DNA from: an uncultured Fimbriimonadales bacterium
Lineage (GTDB): Bacteria > Armatimonadota > Fimbriimonadia > Fimbriimonadales > GBS-DC
Assembly (NCBI GenBank): GCA_937934465.1
Contig: CALGZO010000299.1
Span: 1-8,378, forward strand
Reading direction: 5' to 3'
Length of the DNA stretch: 8,378 nucleotides
Shown here piece after piece: positions 6,737 to 8,378 of the stretch. A program made the translations under genes and the position numbers. Under the pieces are notes generated by a model. That model ran no database searches. It saw nothing but the letters and a program-made list of their open reading frames with translations, and was not told the DNA's origin. Position 1 is the stretch's first letter, and each line of letters begins with the position of its first letter.

Positions 6737-6756
6737 CTCCTTATAATAGAATTATC
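6737..6756 (-). promoter_or_regulatory. Candidate -10 box and Shine-Dalgarno of cyclase gene
   Basis: On the minus strand GATAAT (6756-6751) precedes AAGGAG (6742-6737), which lies 6 nt before the GTG start at 6730. A second AT-rich hexamer, TATTAT (6748-6743), is possible, but starting from it would place the transcript start after the Shine-Dalgarno, so GATAAT is preferred. I find no convincing -35 hexamer 16-18 nt upstream of either. Confidence 0.4.
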
Positions 6757-6765
6757 GCAATTCTA
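6747..6765. promoter_or_regulatory. 19-bp perfect dyad in divergent intergenic region
   Basis: TAGAATT (6747-6753) and AATTCTA (6759-6765) are exact inverted copies around the 5-nt centre ATCGC. The dyad covers the candidate -10 box of the cyclase gene and lies about 6 nt upstream of the candidate -35 of the zinc-ribbon gene. The size and spacing fit an operator for a dimeric regulator. No regulator gene lies beside it, so the binding protein is unknown. A chance palindrome in AT-rich sequence cannot be excluded. Confidence 0.4.
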
Positions 6766-6770
6766 CCCTG

Positions 6771-6799
6771 TGTACCTGCTTGGGAACGCGAGGTATACT
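6771..6799 (+). promoter_or_regulatory. Candidate sigma70-type promoter for zinc-ribbon gene
   Basis: TGTACC (6771-6776, three of six to TTGACA) and TATACT (6794-6799, five of six to TATAAT) are 17 nt apart. Transcription from about 6806 would leave a 26-nt leader that keeps the Shine-Dalgarno GGAGGG at 6818-6823, 8 nt before ATG 6832. Spacing and -10 box match the candidate upstream of the Uma2 gene. Confidence 0.45.
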
Positions 6800-6831
6800 G
6801 ATAGCGTATCGGCGTATGGAGGGAACTGGCG

Positions 6832-7728
6832 ATGAAATGCACCTACTGCGGCGCGGTGTTGCCTGAGCAGTCGAACTTCTGCGGGAAATGTGGACGCGCG
6901 TTGAATCCAGCCTCGGCTCACTCGGCGTCTTCTGGGGGGCAGAACCGCTCGGCGGCGAAGTGGCTCGGCTTGGGCGTCGGGCTACTGCTGCTGATAGCGT
7001 TGGCGTTTATGGTGGGAGCGCGGTCGGGGCTATTTACGCAAGCGCAGGTGAAGAAGCCTGACGCCCCCAGCCTGCTCGAGGCGCAGCCGCCGAAGATAGA
7101 AGCCCCAAGCGTGCTGGAGGCGCAACCGCCCAAAATCGACGCGCCCAGCATCGCGGAAGCCGACGCGCCCAAACCACCCCCCAAGCATGTCGTGGATTGG
7201 CTGGAGCACCTGCGCCGCACAGAAGAGAGACGCCAACGCTTGGAGCGCAATGTCGCGCCTGTGATGAGTATGTTGGTACAGGCGACTGTCGCACGCGCCG
7301 CCGCGATGGGGGGAATAGCGCAGGGCGACTTCGACAAAGCCGAAGCCGACTACGAACGCGAACGCGAGAAACTGCGCCAAGGCTACCAGCAACGCCAACG
7401 CGAATGGGCGGAACTCCTGCAATACTTTCAGAGCGTCCCCCCGCCCCCTGAGTGCCGCACCTTAGCAGACACCTATTATGTGGGGCTCAGCGAGTATATC
7501 ACCAGCATCACACAGATTGAGAAGAGCCTGATAGAGAACGATATCGGCGCTCTCACGGGTATGTTAGGCTCGGTGCAGAGCGACCTGGACGCGCGGTTCG
7601 CCCGCGCCGACGAGGAGCTCACGCGCGTATGTGAGCAGTACGGCATCCGCAAATATTTCTCCATCGGCGCGCGGGGCACGGAACTAATCCGCAGCTTGGG
7701 CGGCGGCGGACTACCGCTGGGGTTCTAA
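6832..7728 (+). CDS. Zinc-ribbon, single-TM, coiled-coil protein
   Basis: The 298-residue product begins with a CxxC-x10-CxxC zinc ribbon (Cys3, Cys6, Cys17, Cys20), followed by a short Ser/Gly-rich linker and one membrane helix (about 43-62). The ribbon is probably cytoplasmic and the rest outside. Residues 77-115 are three 13-residue Pro/Ala-rich repeats. Then comes a long, strongly charged alpha-helical region (about 122-200), a PPPP break (203-206), a second helical region (about 208-272, with Cys208 and Cys267 possibly paired) and a Gly-rich end. N-terminal zinc ribbons joined to a membrane helix are widespread in bacteria with no common function, and I do not recognise the C-terminal domain. 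The start is well supported by GGAGGG at 6818-6823. The methyltransferase gene follows after a single base, so the two are probably co-transcribed. Confidence 0.88.
   Translation: MKCTYCGAVLPEQSNFCGKCGRALNPASAHSASSGGQNRSAAKWLGLGVGLLLLIALAFMVGARSGLFTQAQVKKPDAPSLLEAQPPKIEAPSVLEAQPPKIDAPSIAEADAPKPPPKHVVDWLEHLRRTEERRQRLERNVAPVMSMLVQATVARAAAMGGIAQGDFDKAEADYEREREKLRQGYQQRQREWAELLQYFQSVPPPPECRTLADTYYVGLSEYITSITQIEKSLIENDIGALTGMLGSVQSDLDARFARADEELTRVCEQYGIRKYFSIGARGTELIRSLGGGGLPLGF
7060..7176 (+). repeat. Three tandem 39-nt in-frame repeats
   Basis: Units 7060-7098, 7099-7137 and 7138-7176 encode DAPSLLEAQPPKI, EAPSVLEAQPPKI and the diverged DAPSIAEADAPKP. They form the proline-rich linker just after the membrane helix. 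The first two differ mainly by conservative changes, which suggests duplication within the gene. Unit number may vary between strains. Confidence 0.8.
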
Positions 7729-7729
7729 A

Positions 7730-8371
7730 ATGCAACTCTATCACCCCCATCTCCCGAACTACCTCGAATCGCTGACGCCGCCGCGACCTGCGATTCTACA
7801 GGCGATGGAGGCGCACGCCCAAGCGACCAACTTCCCGATAGTGGGACCTGTGGTGGGGCAGTTTTTCTACCTGATAACGCGGCTTATGGGAGCGAGGCGC
7901 GTGTTCGAGCTCGGCAGCGGCTTCGGCTACTCCACCGCGTGGTTCGCGTTAGCCGTGCGCGAGAACGGCGGCGGCGAGGTGCATCATGTGGTGTGGGACG
8001 AAACGCTCTCCAAGCAAGCGCAAGAGTTCCTGCGTGAGCTGGAGGTGCTGCCGATGGTGCGCTTCCATGTCGGCGAGGCGGTGCAGACGCTTCAGCAGGT
8101 CGGCGGCGAGTACGACCTCATCTTCTGCGACATCGACAAAGACGGCTATCCCGCCTCGTGGCAGGTGGTGAAGCGACACCTGCGCGTTGGGGGCGTCGCG
8201 CTGTACGACAACATGCTCTGGAGCGGGCGCATCTGGGACGACACGGACACCTCCGCCGCCACGCAGGGCGTGCGCGCGCTCACCCGCATAATCGCAGAGG
8301 ACCCAGACTGCGCCTTCAGCTTACTACCCCTGCGTGATGGGGTGCTGATGGCAATCAAGATGACGCCGTAG
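7730..8371 (+). CDS. SAM-dependent O-methyltransferase, family 3 (CCoAOMT-like)
   Basis: The 213-residue product, a normal length for the family, has a Rossmann SAM-binding core. Motif I is FELGSGFGYSTAWFA (59-73). The usual acidic ribose-binding position after the second strand reads HHVVWDETLS (85-94), with Asp90 or Glu91 as possible ligand. The metal-binding motif is YDLIFCDIDKDGY (128-140, with Asp134 and Asp136), and GGVALYDNMLWSGRI (154-168) supplies the Asp160-Asn161 pair and the conserved tryptophan. Members transfer a methyl group from SAM to hydroxyls of small molecules, usually catechol-like, using a divalent metal; the substrate here cannot be read. ATG 7730 follows the TAA of the zinc-ribbon gene by one base, with a GGGG tract 7 nt upstream, so translation may be coupled. 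The window ends seven bases after the stop, so any further operon members are not visible. Confidence 0.93.
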   Translation: MQLYHPHLPNYLESLTPPRPAILQAMEAHAQATNFPIVGPVVGQFFYLITRLMGARRVFELGSGFGYSTAWFALAVRENGGGEVHHVVWDETLSKQAQEFLRELEVLPMVRFHVGEAVQTLQQVGGEYDLIFCDIDKDGYPASWQVVKRHLRVGGVALYDNMLWSGRIWDDTDTSAATQGVRALTRIIAEDPDCAFSLLPLRDGVLMAIKMTP

Positions 8372-8378
8372 ACGACGC

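Noticed and set aside
6742..6747. Perfect TATAAT on the + strand as promoter of the zinc-ribbon gene
   Set aside because: No -35 at the usual spacing, since that position lies in cyclase coding sequence, and the TATACT element nearer the gene fits better.
1..8378. CRISPR array, tRNA, rRNA, insertion sequence or defence system
   Set aside because: No regularly spaced direct repeats, no tRNA-like cloverleaf, no transposase motifs and no terminal inverted repeats were seen; the Uma2 gene alone is not evidence of a defence system.

Overview
The window is GC-rich (GC-rich third codon positions throughout) bacterial chromosomal DNA, almost fully coding, with eight protein genes, no RNA genes, no CRISPR array and no recognisable mobile element. 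The mix points to a bacterium outside the Proteobacteria and Firmicutes: a Uma2-family protein with a charged coiled-coil tail, a zinc-ribbon protein with one membrane helix, a membrane TPR protein of a kind I associate with Armatimonadota and Planctomycetes, and folate and pyrimidine genes in one operon. Armatimonadota (Fimbriimonadales-like) is my best guess, but it is an inference from gene style, not a search result.

Layout. Positions 1-173 have no confidently assigned gene. They hold a strong inverted repeat with a T-rich tail that could be the terminator of a gene upstream of the window. A + strand membrane TPR protein follows (174-1034). It converges, with a single base between stop codons, on a block of five minus-strand genes read from right to left: a membrane-bound GAF-GAF-GGDEF diguanylate cyclase (6730-4709), a cytoplasmic TPR protein (4639-3884), dihydropteroate synthase folP (3900-3046), dihydroorotase pyrC (3049-1763) and a Uma2-family protein (1734-1036). 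On the other side of a 101-bp divergent intergenic region, a + strand pair encodes a zinc-ribbon/single-TM/coiled-coil protein (6832-7728) and a SAM-dependent O-methyltransferase (7730-8371).

How the genes work together. TPR, folP and pyrC overlap (17 nt, then 4 nt) and the two downstream genes lack Shine-Dalgarno sequences, so they look like one translationally coupled unit making folate and pyrimidine precursors, led by a TPR protein of unknown role. The diguanylate cyclase and the Uma2 gene have their own candidate promoters. The divergent region at 6731-6831 holds a 19-bp perfect dyad overlapping the candidate promoter of the cyclase gene, which is the clearest candidate regulatory site.

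I see no defence, biosynthetic or mobile system. The best leads are the TPR protein with a leader-peptide-like C-terminal helical motif coupled to folP, the dyad, the altered I-site of the cyclase, and the unresolved left edge.
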